Numbered from the stretch's first letter, positions 7,725 to 15,461 are shown. The stretch: DNA of 15,461 nt from an uncultured Acetatifactor sp. (GCA_934394515.1 CAKRRU010000060.1:1-15461), one strand, 5' to 3'. Program-made: numbers and translations. The notes: generated from the letters alone by a model not told the origin.

Positions 7725-10700
7725 TCAGTCCAGATTCAGCTTCTGACCGACTCTGATCATATTGCGGTTCGTGATCTGAGCATTTCTGCGAAGCAGTTCA
7801 TCCAGTGTCAGGTTGTTTCTGCGGGCGATTCCGGAAAGGGTATCACCGCTTCTTACGGTGTAATCACCCTCCGCATACCAGATGCTCTCAGAAGGTCTGC
7901 GATCCGTTACAGTCACCAGATAGTTACCGCCGCGTCTTAATGCAAACATAGACTGTCCGTTGGAGGTTACCGTGAAGGATCCACAATACTCCAGACGGCC
8001 CTTCGCTGCATTATAGCGATACAGGTTTGCACTCTTTCCGGCATTTTCCTTACCTACATTTACATGAAGATTTACAGGTACGCTGAAGCTGCCGGTATCT
8101 TTGATTGCAAGCTGTCTGTTTACGTTTCCGCCCTTGGCAGATACAACATTTGCAGGAATCGCATTACTTGTCTGGTCTACCGTCAGATCAATGCTCTGGA
8201 TCTTGGACAGATTCCTGTTCTTCAGATCCTGTCCACTGATGCTCAGTGCCACGCCGTTTCCGCTGTGGAAAGCAAGCGTTATTTTCGTGCCCTTGATCAT
8301 ATTCAGCAGATTCTGAGGCACCTTAACCTCACCGCTGCATACAAAGTTCATGTTGACACTTGCAATGGCAGGATTCTGTAACATCTCTGCCACCTTATTC
8401 TGTACAGAGCTGCTGACATCGTTCCAGTCTACGGTAGATGCTGCTGTAGAAGAAGCGCCGCTGTTGTTATCATCGTCTTCCTCTCTGTCAACATCCGTAT
8501 TTACTGTGATCACACCGGAAGCAGTTCCTGTCATTCTGGCTCCCACGCCTTCGGGTACCTTGCCGGTCACCTCAAGGAAGCCATTCATATTGATGATACC
8601 GTTGGCATTTCTGTGAATGCCGCCATGAATTGCGCTGTTCATATCCAGGTTACGGAACCAGTCTGCTGTCGCTGCAATTCCTTCACTGTTGGTAGCGTTT
8701 TCACCTCTCCAGTAGTAGTTCGCTGCATTTTCGTAAGCACTTGTCTCCTGTGTTCCCTTGGGTTTGAACTGCTCTGCGATCAGTTCTTCTGCTGCATTGG
8801 TGCTGTCCTTGAAGGACAGGATTCCCTGTGCGGTAAATGCTGTGTTCTTCGCATCGTTCGTGTAAAGCGCTACGTTGTAGGATTCATTATTGTAGCTGGT
8901 AGAAGCATATACCTGAATGTCCGGGCAGCTATTGGAGTCGATACCCTTTGCCTTATTGCCGAAGGATACGCTGTTGCGCAGGATATGCTGTCCGCTGATG
9001 CTGGAACCACCCATCTTGAAGCCGTTACCGTTACCCGCATCTACTTCCTGTCCATTCTCATCCAGTACATAACCGTTCTTAAATGCCACACTGTTCTGAA
9101 TTGTTACCTGACCGATGGCACCGGTCTCTACTTTTGCGAACAGATCCCATCCGTCATCGGCATTGTAAGCTGCGATACATCCATCAAATACGTTGCCGTC
9201 TGCTACTGTCAGTTTTGCTGCAAATCCATCCGCATCCTCATATCCCGCATCTGCATTCAGATAAGAAGTACAGTTCAGGATCAGATTGTGGGACGGCCAG
9301 TCTTCCCAGTTATCTGTGCTCTTATATCTGCTGATCTGAAGACCGGTATTACCGTTTCTGTAGGTCATTACGTTGTCCACAGTGTTGTAGCTTCCGGATA
9401 CCTGAATACCCTTCTGCGCATTTGCGGATCTTGTAACATCAAATCCCTGGAAGTACCAATAATCGCCCGCCAGGATCATGCCTGCACATCTTCCCTGGAA
9501 ATCCAGTACCGGGCGTGTGGCAGCCTCCGGATCTGCGATCATGTAAATCTTCGCATCTGCGGTTCCGTTAACGCCTCTTTCTACAATGACTGTCTTGTCC
9601 AGCGCATAAGTTCCGCTCTTTAACAGGATCGTCCTTCCGGGAGCAGCACTCTTCACTGCGGTATAAATATCTACAGGATCATCCTTGGCACCGCTTCCAT
9701 AGCTTCTGCCGTCGGGACTTACATAAATATAACTTCTGTCTTTTACATTATAGGTTACGGTGAAATCAAATTTCACGGTATCATAGCTGCTTAAGAGAGA
9801 ATACTTTGCAGGCTTGTAATCTGCATCCGGTGTGAACTCCACTGCAAAAATATTGCTGCCCTGCTCCAGAACCGTATTGACACGGAACTTGGTCTTGGCA
9901 TCCACATGCTGTCCGGATACCACTGCTTCTCCCTTGCTGTTCGTAATACTCAGAACGCCATCGGCATTGCCGTAGTATACCATCTCATAGTTTGCATTGT
10001 TGGCAACCTTGGCAGACTCAATGCTGAAGTTCGGGGTTACATAAGTAATCGGTCTTGCTTCTGCAGGTGCATCGTTTTCCGGAGCCACTGTGGTCAGGCT
10101 CATATTGTTGAAGCTTACCTTAGCACTTCTGGAAGCATAGAAGCCTACATAAATATTGTTTTCATCCAGTCTGGTCAGTTCATCGCCGTTGTCACCGTGG
10201 TAATATTTGTTGGTCACGGTCTCTCCGGTAGCTGCATTGGTATAGCTTAAGAAATATCCGGTATTGTTTCTCTGGATCGTCATATGGAAGGTTGTCTGAG
10301 GATTGACATCTGTGATATCCTTCAATGCTGCCTCATATCCGCCTACCATATTATAAGTTCCGGCACCCTGGCCGCTTGCTACGGCACTGGTCTCCAGCGT
10401 TCTCATGGCCGTCTGGAAATCATCTACTACAGTGTCTGCTGCAAGATTCTCCGGTGTTACACCGATCTTCTCCTGAGATCCGACACCCAGCTTCATGGTG
10501 TACTTATCTCCGGCATCAGATACCTGACCGGCCTCTGCATCCCAGAAATATTCCACCTTGGTCGCACTTACCATATAAGAGTTGTTCCAGAAGGAATTAC
10601 CGGAACCGTTCTCTCCCACACGGTCTGCTGCCATCAGACCGAAGCCTTCCTGACCATTGGTAAACTTCCAACTGTCTACGGTTACATCTGCGGACAGCGT

Positions 10701-13232
10701 AAAGTTCTCTGTCTCAGGATCGATGGTGGTATAGTAGAATGCCACACCATCGGTGGAGTTCGGTACCAGCTTACCCTTGCTGTTCATACTCCATACTTTC
10801 AGATCCTGTGTATCATAGCTTCCGCTGAAGCCGTTGTTCCTGCCGCCTTCTGACATGGTATCTACGCTGGAACCGAATGCGGAATAATTCCAGGTCTTTA
10901 CTGCATCTTCTGTGATCGTCAATTTCACCTCTGCCGGTTTGGAAATGTCATTTCCTCTGACTGCCGCAACGCCAAATGTATATTCCTGTCCTACGGTCAG
11001 TCCTGAAATCTTCTGTAATAACTTTGTCACACCCTCTGCATATACCTTGCCATCCACATATACTGTGTAGCTTTCAGCTTCGGGAACAGCCTGCCAGGTC
11101 AGCTTCACGTTGCCATGGCCCTTGTTCTCAGCATTTAAGCCTGTGGGAGTTGCCATGGGAAGGACAAAATTAACACCGGTTGTCGTATTACTTACCTTAG
11201 AGGCTTCGCCGGTACGGATCAACTCTGCTTTAAAGCTGTAAGTACCGGATGCTGCCGGTGTGAATTCTGCTACTCCGGACTCACCCTCTGCGGTAATTGA
11301 CTGTTTCATTACTTCCTTACCATTTGCATCATACATCGTTACATCCAAAGACTCTCCATAGATACCACCCACCTGTGCGGTATAGGGAACAGAAATCGTG
11401 CCGCCCTTTACGGAAGGGGTTCCAAGTACGGGAGTTTCAATCTTGTTCCAGTCAAGAGAAGTTCTGTAATCTACAGTAATTTCATACATCTTGATTTTAG
11501 AACCGCTTGCATATAAATAATAAGTTTTTCCTGCTTCTACCGGAAGGATCAGAACCTTTCCACCAGTTTGCGTATTTGTTGTATTATCAAATTTCAATAC
11601 TTCCTTGGGACCGTTTGCAGTCTCTTCCAGGAAATAGTAAACTTTGTTTACAAGGGATACTGTAACCTTCAGCTTACCCGCCTTTTCTGCAACCAGTTTC
11701 ACCGCAGCACCTGTAGTAGGGATTGCTCCATTATTTGGTGAAGGGTTCTCTTTCGGGGTCTGTACGGTTCCCTCATATAGAACACCACATGCCTCTAATG
11801 TCTTCGCTGTATAAGGCATATCTGCCAGAACAGAAATACCGCCCTCATAGGTCTGGCCTTTTAACAGTCCACCGCTCAGATCCAGTTCATGCAAATCTGC
11901 ATCTTTTGCACTTATAACCACATTTGCATTTGTAATTTCTCTTGACGCTTTGTATATTGTACTGTTATTGATCTTAATAATTGCGTTTTTTACTGCGCAG
12001 CTTACTTTATACACCTCTCCAATCGTCAGAGATACTGCTTCTCCGCTCTTAAAGCTATGTACATCGGCAGCATCTTTCATATTGGTCAATGTCACCGTTC
12101 CATCACCCAACAGACCATCTGCATCTTTCACAGTGATCGTTGTCGCTACCTGTGTGGATTCTATAGAAATGATCAGCTCTGTAGTTTCTTCTGTAACAGT
12201 AACCGTTTTTTCACCATTTACTTTCGCATCAGCTAATGCCATACTCGTAGAAATCTCGTAGGTTGCACCTACCTTAAGGGGTGCTGTTCCATTAGGTGTC
12301 AGCTGAACAGTATCGCCAGCATCTGCTGTATTGGTCAATGTTAAAGTCGCACTAGCCTCCAGTTCAGAACCTTCTGCCAGTTTTACCAGTGCTTCTACTT
12401 TTGCTTTACCCAAAGTAATGGTAGTGCCAAAAGCTTCCGTACCAGTGGTAATGGTGGTCTTACCATCTTCCGCAACAGCACGGACATTCTCGTTCGGAGC
12501 AACGATATTGTAGGTAGTTCCGGCACTCAGGGTAAGCTCCTTATTTTCAACGCCTACAGCTAACTTTACGGTATCTTTGTTCTCTGCGGTCAGGCTGACC
12601 TTTTGACCTTCCTGCACCAATCCGTTCGTGTTATCTACAACTGCAATATTACCGGAAACGGTTGCTCCTGTGGGAATATCCTGCGTTGTCTCTATTACCT
12701 TGATACTTATGATTCGAACGCTTCTTTCCGTAAATCCTTCTGCACTAATGATTGAATAAGTACCTGCTGTAAGATTCGAGTAAGCTGCTGTTTCACCACT
12801 TGTTCCTGTAACCGTCTTCACTGAATCAGCTATCTGCGTTCCATCTTTTTTTAATGCCAATTGCGAGTTATTGGTTTTACCCGTACTGCAAAATTTCACC
12901 TCCAAGGTTGCCGTTCCATTAACCGTAAAATTTATAGCAGACAGCCCTTCCTTATCTTTCAGTTCAACAGCTGTTACTTTTGTTGCTGCACTGTTTAATC
13001 TACACATAGCACTTCCAACAAGTGTATAATAGCTGTCCCCCATCATATCATTTGTAAATGGATCTTTATCTGTTTTTCCTTCTGCAGATATCTTTGTAAA
13101 GTTCACCTCATGAACCGTCTCCGCAGCCTTCACGCTGGCGATTCCACCCAGCAGATCCACCGGCATGACACCCAGCAGCATAGCCACGGTCAACATAAAT
13201 GCCAAAAATCTTTTTCTCTTACATCGACTCAT
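7725..13232 (-). CDS. large secreted pectate lyase (PL9) with N-terminal repeat modules, FN3, LamG-like domain and C-terminal LysM
   Basis: The 1835-residue product has a signal peptide (MSRCKRKRFLAFMLTVAMLL, likely cut after SVKA near residue 36). A beta-rich N-terminal module follows (about 37-186). Next come three similar modules of about 85 residues (187-443), more beta modules, a fibronectin III domain (about 693-776, from MATPTGLNAENKGHGNVKLTW), a LamG/concanavalin-like region (781-1051), and a PL9 right-handed beta-helix (1168-1575, YIYVSPDGRSYGSG to the end of the repeats). In PL9, DADGFAAKLT and NADDGWDLF supply Asp1335, 1359, 1360 and 1363. Their spacing equals that of the calcium aspartates of Dickeya Pel9A. 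Lys1406 in GNGFKMGG fits the catalytic base. A C-terminal LysM (1791-1834, YTVRSGDTLSGIARRNNLTL) would bind peptidoglycan. It should cleave polygalacturonate by beta-elimination at the cell surface. The ATG at 13232 has GGGAGGA just upstream; the longer frame from 13274 lacks this. Confidence 0.92.
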   Translation of the reverse strand: MSRCKRKRFLAFMLTVAMLLGVMPVDLLGGIASVKAAETVHEVNFTKISAEGKTDKDPFTNDMMGDSYYTLVGSAMCRLNSAATKVTAVELKDKEGLSAINFTVNGTATLEVKFCSTGKTNNSQLALKKDGTQIADSVKTVTGTSGETAAYSNLTAGTYSIISAEGFTERSVRIISIKVIETTQDIPTGATVSGNIAVVDNTNGLVQEGQKVSLTAENKDTVKLAVGVENKELTLSAGTTYNIVAPNENVRAVAEDGKTTITTGTEAFGTTITLGKAKVEALVKLAEGSELEASATLTLTNTADAGDTVQLTPNGTAPLKVGATYEISTSMALADAKVNGEKTVTVTEETTELIISIESTQVATTITVKDADGLLGDGTVTLTNMKDAADVHSFKSGEAVSLTIGEVYKVSCAVKNAIIKINNSTIYKASREITNANVVISAKDADLHELDLSGGLLKGQTYEGGISVLADMPYTAKTLEACGVLYEGTVQTPKENPSPNNGAIPTTGAAVKLVAEKAGKLKVTVSLVNKVYYFLEETANGPKEVLKFDNTTNTQTGGKVLILPVEAGKTYYLYASGSKIKMYEITVDYRTSLDWNKIETPVLGTPSVKGGTISVPYTAQVGGIYGESLDVTMYDANGKEVMKQSITAEGESGVAEFTPAASGTYSFKAELIRTGEASKVSNTTTGVNFVLPMATPTGLNAENKGHGNVKLTWQAVPEAESYTVYVDGKVYAEGVTKLLQKISGLTVGQEYTFGVAAVRGNDISKPAEVKLTITEDAVKTWNYSAFGSSVDTMSEGGRNNGFSGSYDTQDLKVWSMNSKGKLVPNSTDGVAFYYTTIDPETENFTLSADVTVDSWKFTNGQEGFGLMAADRVGENGSGNSFWNNSYMVSATKVEYFWDAEAGQVSDAGDKYTMKLGVGSQEKIGVTPENLAADTVVDDFQTAMRTLETSAVASGQGAGTYNMVGGYEAALKDITDVNPQTTFHMTIQRNNTGYFLSYTNAATGETVTNKYYHGDNGDELTRLDENNIYVGFYASRSAKVSFNNMSLTTVAPENDAPAEARPITYVTPNFSIESAKVANNANYEMVYYGNADGVLSITNSKGEAVVSGQHVDAKTKFRVNTVLEQGSNIFAVEFTPDADYKPAKYSLLSSYDTVKFDFTVTYNVKDRSYIYVSPDGRSYGSGAKDDPVDIYTAVKSAAPGRTILLKSGTYALDKTVIVERGVNGTADAKIYMIADPEAATRPVLDFQGRCAGMILAGDYWYFQGFDVTRSANAQKGIQVSGSYNTVDNVMTYRNGNTGLQISRYKSTDNWEDWPSHNLILNCTSYLNADAGYEDADGFAAKLTVADGNVFDGCIAAYNADDGWDLFAKVETGAIGQVTIQNSVAFKNGYVLDENGQEVDAGNGNGFKMGGSSISGQHILRNSVSFGNKAKGIDSNSCPDIQVYASTSYNNESYNVALYTNDAKNTAFTAQGILSFKDSTNAAEELIAEQFKPKGTQETSAYENAANYYWRGENATNSEGIAATADWFRNLDMNSAIHGGIHRNANGIINMNGFLEVTGKVPEGVGARMTGTASGVITVNTDVDREEDDDNNSGASSTAASTVDWNDVSSSVQNKVAEMLQNPAIASVNMNFVCSGEVKVPQNLLNMIKGTKITLAFHSGNGVALSISGQDLKNRNLSKIQSIDLTVDQTSNAIPANVVSAKGGNVNRQLAIKDTGSFSVPVNLHVNVGKENAGKSANLYRYNAAKGRLEYCGSFTVTSNGQSMFALRRGGNYLVTVTDRRPSESIWYAEGDYTVRSGDTLSGIARRNNLTLDELLRRNAQITNRNMIRVGQKLNLD

Positions 13233-13306
13233 ACAATCCTCCCATTTTTTACGGTAGCGCTCTAATCTCCGCAATTTTTTGCGCTGTTTTCTGTTCTTGC
13301 GCTTTG

Positions 13307-13338
13307 TTGTAAACGATTACAATTGTAAGCTCTTACAA
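13307..13338. promoter_or_regulatory. two abutting LacI/CcpA-type operators upstream of the pectate lyase
   Basis: 13307-13322 is TTGTAA-ACGA-TTACAA, and its core TGTAAACGATTACA fits the catabolite-responsive element pattern TGTAANCGNTTACA exactly. 13323-13338 is TTGTAAGCTCTTACAA, a near-copy with perfect 7-bp arms but CT instead of the central CG step. They touch with no gap and lie just downstream of the predicted lyase transcription start, a position suited to repression by CcpA or a LacI-family pectin regulator (inference). Confidence 0.75.
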
Positions 13339-13351
13339 CGCTATGTACTAT

Positions 13352-13381
13352 ATATTAGCACTTTCACTTCACATTAGTAAA
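13352..13381 (-). promoter_or_regulatory. probable promoter of the pectate lyase gene
   Basis: On the minus strand: TTTACT (13376-13381), an 18-bp spacer, then TAATAT (13352-13357). Initiation near 13345 would give a leader of about 110 nt containing both operators. The match is moderate; TATAGT slightly downstream is an alternative -10. Confidence 0.5.
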
Positions 13382-13515
13382 CTCATTTTGTATATTTTGA
13401 ATATTTTTGGAAGTAATTCATAGATTTTTTGAGCAATTTTTAGTTATTATTTTTGCGCAAGTCTGTACTACTTTTAAAAATGCACAATCAAGCCATTCTT
13501 TGTTCATTTCTTTCA

Positions 13516-13530
13516 AGTAAGCGTTTCCAT
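13516..13530. promoter_or_regulatory. cre-like site (CcpA)
   Basis: Read on the minus strand this is ATGGAAACGCTTACT, which fits the degenerate cre consensus WTGNAANCGNWNNCW at every position. It lies about 135 bp upstream of the predicted lyase promoter and 53 bp upstream of the ATPase -35 box, so it could serve either gene or neither. Confidence 0.5.
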
Positions 13531-13582
13531 TATCATAGCTTTCTCTATCTATTTTATTTTGACTCTTGAAGGCATCTTGTAC

Positions 13583-13611
13583 TTGGCAAAAGTTATATAA
13601 GGTTATATAAT
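13583..13611 (+). promoter_or_regulatory. sigma-A promoter of the AAA+ ATPase gene
   Basis: TTGGCA (13583-13588), 17-bp spacer, TATAAT (13606-13611). The -10 is perfect and is itself built from the second TTATATAA copy of the array. Expected initiation near 13618 gives a leader of about 78 nt made almost wholly of the repeat array. Confidence 0.75.
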
Positions 13612-13678
13612 AGATGCAAAGTTATATATACTTATATAAAGTTATATACAAGCATATAAGTTATATAAACTTATATAA
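13592..13678 (+). repeat. phased array of (G/C)TTATATAA repeats
   Basis: Copies begin at 13592, 13602, 13621 (GTTATATAT), 13631 (CTTATATAA), 13641 (GTTATATAC), 13652 (GCATATAAG, degenerate), 13660 and 13670. The period is about 10 bp, with one empty slot at 13611-13620. The core TTATATAA is self-complementary, so each copy is a small palindrome on the same helix face. The array spans the promoter spacer, the -10 box and the leader, and ends four bases before the AGGAGG of the ATPase gene. A cooperative operator is the simplest reading; iteron-like behaviour is possible. Confidence 0.85.
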
Positions 13679-13695
13679 GAAAAGGAGGTTTTCTG

Positions 13696-14742
13696 ATGAG
13701 CGCCAATCCATTTACACTGTCCTTCGGCAAAAAGCCCCTGCAGTATATCTCCCGTCTTACAGAGACGAATCAGATTTTGGAAAGCTTTTGTGCTGAGATT
13801 CCGTCTAATCAAATCTACATGATCACCGGTGTCCGTGGCTCCGGTAAGACTGTAATGATGACAAATATTGCGTCTGAATTACGAAAAAAAGACAATTGGA
13901 TCGTAGTAGAATTAAATCCCACCAGAGATCTGTTGCAAAGTCTTGCCGCAAAGATCTACAGTATTCCGGAATTGCACGCACTGTTCGTCAATGCCAAGCT
14001 GGATTTTTCCGCTTTCGGTCTGGGCGTTTCCGTAGAAAACGCTGCTCCGGTCACGGATATTGAAAATGCTTTGGAACTTATGCTGAAATATATTCAGAAA
14101 AGTGGGAAGCGATTGCTGATTACTGTTGATGAAGTGACAAATTCCGAATATATCCGGATCTTCGCCAGTTCCTTTCAAATTTTTTTACGAAATGACTATC
14201 CTATTTTTTTGTTGATGACCGGTTTGTATGAGAATATTTATGATTTGCAGAATGATAAAGCCCTGACCTTTTTGTACCGTGCTCCCAAGCTGATCCTGGA
14301 GCCCTTGAATTATACAGCTATCCGTAAGCAATATATGCATATCTTTTCTTTGGACATGGATTCTGCCGGAGAATTAACTTCTCTTACCAAAGGCTATCCT
14401 TTTGCCTTCCAAGTACTTGGGTATCTTTATTGGGAAAACCGTGATAAGAAGACTCTGGCACAGATTTTACCGGAATATGACCAATATCTGGATGAATATG
14501 TGTATAGCAAAATCTGGTCGGAATTATCCGATCTGGATAAAAAGATTGTAACTGAAATGTCTCTCAGTGGAGAGACACAGGTAAAAGCACTCCGTGAGCG
14601 ATTAGATATGAAATCTGAACTTTTTTCCGTGTATCGGGAACGTCTAAAGAGAAAGGGCGTCATTATATTCAGGGAATACGGAAAAGTCTCATTGGCACTG
14701 CCTCGCTTTGACGAATTTGTCAAAGTACAGCAGCTTATGTGA
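13696..14742 (+). CDS. stand-alone AAA+ ATPase of the archaeal-ATPase/Orc1-Cdc6-like type
   Basis: The 348-residue soluble protein has Walker A GVRGSGKT (45-52), Walker B LLITVDEV (140-147) with the catalytic Glu, and a sensor-1-like strand LLMTG (172-176). A helical lid carries LTKGYPFAFQVLGYLYW (229-245). A C-terminal winged-helix-like region (about 270-345: SELSDLDKKIVTEM, then VYRERLKRKGVI) has the layout of Orc1/Cdc6 and related STAND-type ATPases, which bind DNA through this part. No membrane segment, nuclease or sensor domain is fused. The start ATG at 13696 has AGGAGG eight bases upstream. I know similar single-gene ATPases are widespread in Firmicutes with no assigned role. It has its own promoter and phased repeat array and looks AT-richer than its neighbours, which may mean separate acquisition. 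DNA binding and autoregulation are inferences. Confidence 0.8.
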   Translation: MSANPFTLSFGKKPLQYISRLTETNQILESFCAEIPSNQIYMITGVRGSGKTVMMTNIASELRKKDNWIVVELNPTRDLLQSLAAKIYSIPELHALFVNAKLDFSAFGLGVSVENAAPVTDIENALELMLKYIQKSGKRLLITVDEVTNSEYIRIFASSFQIFLRNDYPIFLLMTGLYENIYDLQNDKALTFLYRAPKLILEPLNYTAIRKQYMHIFSLDMDSAGELTSLTKGYPFAFQVLGYLYWENRDKKTLAQILPEYDQYLDEYVYSKIWSELSDLDKKIVTEMSLSGETQVKALRERLDMKSELFSVYRERLKRKGVIIFREYGKVSLALPRFDEFVKVQQLM

Positions 14743-14744
14743 CC

Positions 14745-14766
14745 GGTGTGGGGCTTACTCCACACC
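14745..14766. other. hairpin between two convergent genes
   Basis: ggtgtgg (14745-14751) pairs perfectly with ccacacc (14760-14766) around an 8-nt loop that contains the stop codon of the minus-strand gene. It lies 2 bp after the ATPase stop. No T-tract follows on either strand, so it is not a standard terminator, although it may stabilise 3' ends. Confidence 0.55.
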
Positions 14767-15461
14767 CCGCAGCGTAACCTTCTCCACATATTTCTGCGCC
14801 AGTTCCGCCATCCGTTCCAGTTCTTCCCGGGAAAAAGCGCTGAACTGTCCGCAGTTTCCATCCATAGTATCCCCCGCTGTCTGTATCATCCGGTACAGAC
14901 AGTTTTCATTTTCTTCATAACTCTGGAGATAGTAAGCCGGGCATCCGGCGATCCATTTGCCGATATTCTCGAACTCTTCCACAGTATGGATTCCTTTTAC
15001 CACTGTGGTGCGGAATTCATACGGGATCCCACTGCTTTTCAGGATGCCGATGCTCTCCTCGATCCGGGAGATATCCATATTCTTAAGGCCTGCGGCATGG
15101 ACATAATTCTCTCTGGATGCCTTGATATCCATAGCCACGTAATCGATCAGGTGCTCCTGCATAAGTTTCCACAGCACTCCCGGCATATAGCCGTTGGTGT
15201 CCAGTTTCACCGGATATCCCAGTTCTTTGATCTTCTGTAAGAATTCCTCCAGGTCCTGTTGCAGGGTCGGTTCCCCGCCGGTGACGCAGACACCTTGCAG
15301 AATGCCCCGTCTCTTTTTCAGATACGCGAGCACTTCCTCTTCCGGGATCAGCGGCTGGCATCCGGGATCCAGCACCAGTTCCCCGTTGTGGCAAAACGGA
15401 CAGCGAAAATTGCAGCCTCCTGTAAAAACAGTGGCTGCAATATGTTCCGGATAATCTAATA
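14755..15461 (-). CDS. nrdG: anaerobic ribonucleoside-triphosphate reductase activating protein (radical SAM), 5' part outside window
   Basis: The frame is open to the right edge. The visible part begins LDYPEHIAATVFTGGCNFRCPFCHNGEL, whose CNFRCPFC supplies the CxxxCxxC that holds the radical-SAM 4Fe-4S cluster. Next come CVTGGEPTLQQDL (SAM-binding GGE), KLDTNGYMPG, DYVAMDIKA and EFRTTVVKGIH. This pattern is typical of the NrdG2-type activases that install the glycyl radical on class III ribonucleotide reductase and allow dNTP synthesis without oxygen. The C-terminus ends in VEKVTLRGVE before the TAA at 14755-14757. The GTG at 15375 is an internal Val, not a start. The partner nrdD is not in the window and would be expected upstream, beyond the right edge. 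A glycyl-radical activase for another enzyme is the alternative. At least 235 residues are present. Confidence 0.85.
   Translation of the reverse strand, partial: LDYPEHIAATVFTGGCNFRCPFCHNGELVLDPGCQPLIPEEEVLAYLKKRRGILQGVCVTGGEPTLQQDLEEFLQKIKELGYPVKLDTNGYMPGVLWKLMQEHLIDYVAMDIKASRENYVHAAGLKNMDISRIEESIGILKSSGIPYEFRTTVVKGIHTVEEFENIGKWIAGCPAYYLQSYEENENCLYRMIQTAGDTMDGNCGQFSAFSREELERMAELAQKYVEKVTLRGVE

Larger units (their letters stand above)
13233..13695. other. 463-bp divergent intergenic control region
   Basis: AT-rich spacer between the lyase (-) and the ATPase (+). It holds the tandem operators, the cre-type site, both promoters and the TTATATAA array listed separately. Between about 13385 and 13515 nothing beyond low-complexity T-rich sequence was recognised. 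Confidence 0.8.

Noticed and set aside
8613..9623. 336-codon plus-strand frame inside the lyase gene
   Set aside because: It is antisense to the PL9 domain, whose motifs are intact on the minus strand. The Cys/Ile-rich product resembles no family.
13592..13678. CRISPR array or plasmid replication origin
   Set aside because: Repeats of about 9 bp with 1-bp gaps are far too short for CRISPR. No replication initiator of plasmid type, partition gene or other origin hallmark is present, so an origin is only a remote option.
13614..13796. 60-codon frame over the repeat array
   Set aside because: Made of repeat-derived Tyr/Ile codons, overlaps the ATPase start in another frame and has no ribosome site.

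Overview
The window looks like chromosomal DNA of an anaerobic gut-type Firmicute, most likely a Lachnospiraceae member. The clues are an O2-sensitive radical-SAM activase, a cellobiose phosphorylase, a large signal-peptide-bearing pectate lyase with a LysM wall anchor, strong AGGAGG ribosome sites, CcpA/LacI-type operators and mid-range base composition. No RNA genes, CRISPR arrays or insertion sequences were seen.

Layout. (1) 1-2149 (+): the 3' part of a GH94 cellobiose phosphorylase gene. It is broken by an out-of-frame deletion at about 1156 that removes the catalytic-Asp region. (2) 2150-2370: a strong bidirectional terminator, then a 137-bp nested palindrome with perfect 19-bp arms. The palindrome's right arm encodes the C-terminus of the next gene. 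(3) 2371-6451 (-): two overlapping CydCD-like ABC exporter half-transporter genes followed by a small YgbA/'nitrous oxide-stimulated promoter' family gene. They are preceded at 6489-6557 by a near-consensus promoter that runs straight into a palindromic hairpin. (4) 6588-7505 (-): a lipoprotein of the DUF4163/DUF3298 type. (5) 7725-13232 (-): a 1835-residue secreted multi-domain pectate lyase (PL9 catalytic domain, FN3, LamG-like domain, C-terminal LysM). (6) 13233-13695: a divergent control region with two abutting TTGTAAN4TTACAA operators, a further cre-type site, and an array of TTATATAA octamers spaced at about 10 bp. (7) 13696-14742 (+): a stand-alone AAA+/Orc1-Cdc6-like ATPase with a C-terminal winged-helix-like region. 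(8) 14755 to the right edge (-): an anaerobic ribonucleotide reductase activating protein (NrdG-like), truncated by the window.

How the parts work together. The cellobiose phosphorylase remnant and the pectate lyase point to plant cell-wall polysaccharide use. The operators upstream of the lyase suggest carbon-source control through CcpA and/or a LacI-family pectin regulator. The ABC pair plus the YgbA-family gene may form one transcription unit with a redox or nitrosative-stress role (inference). The least explained item is the ATPase gene with its helically phased TTATATAA array, which begins inside the promoter and continues through the 5' leader up to the ribosome-binding site.
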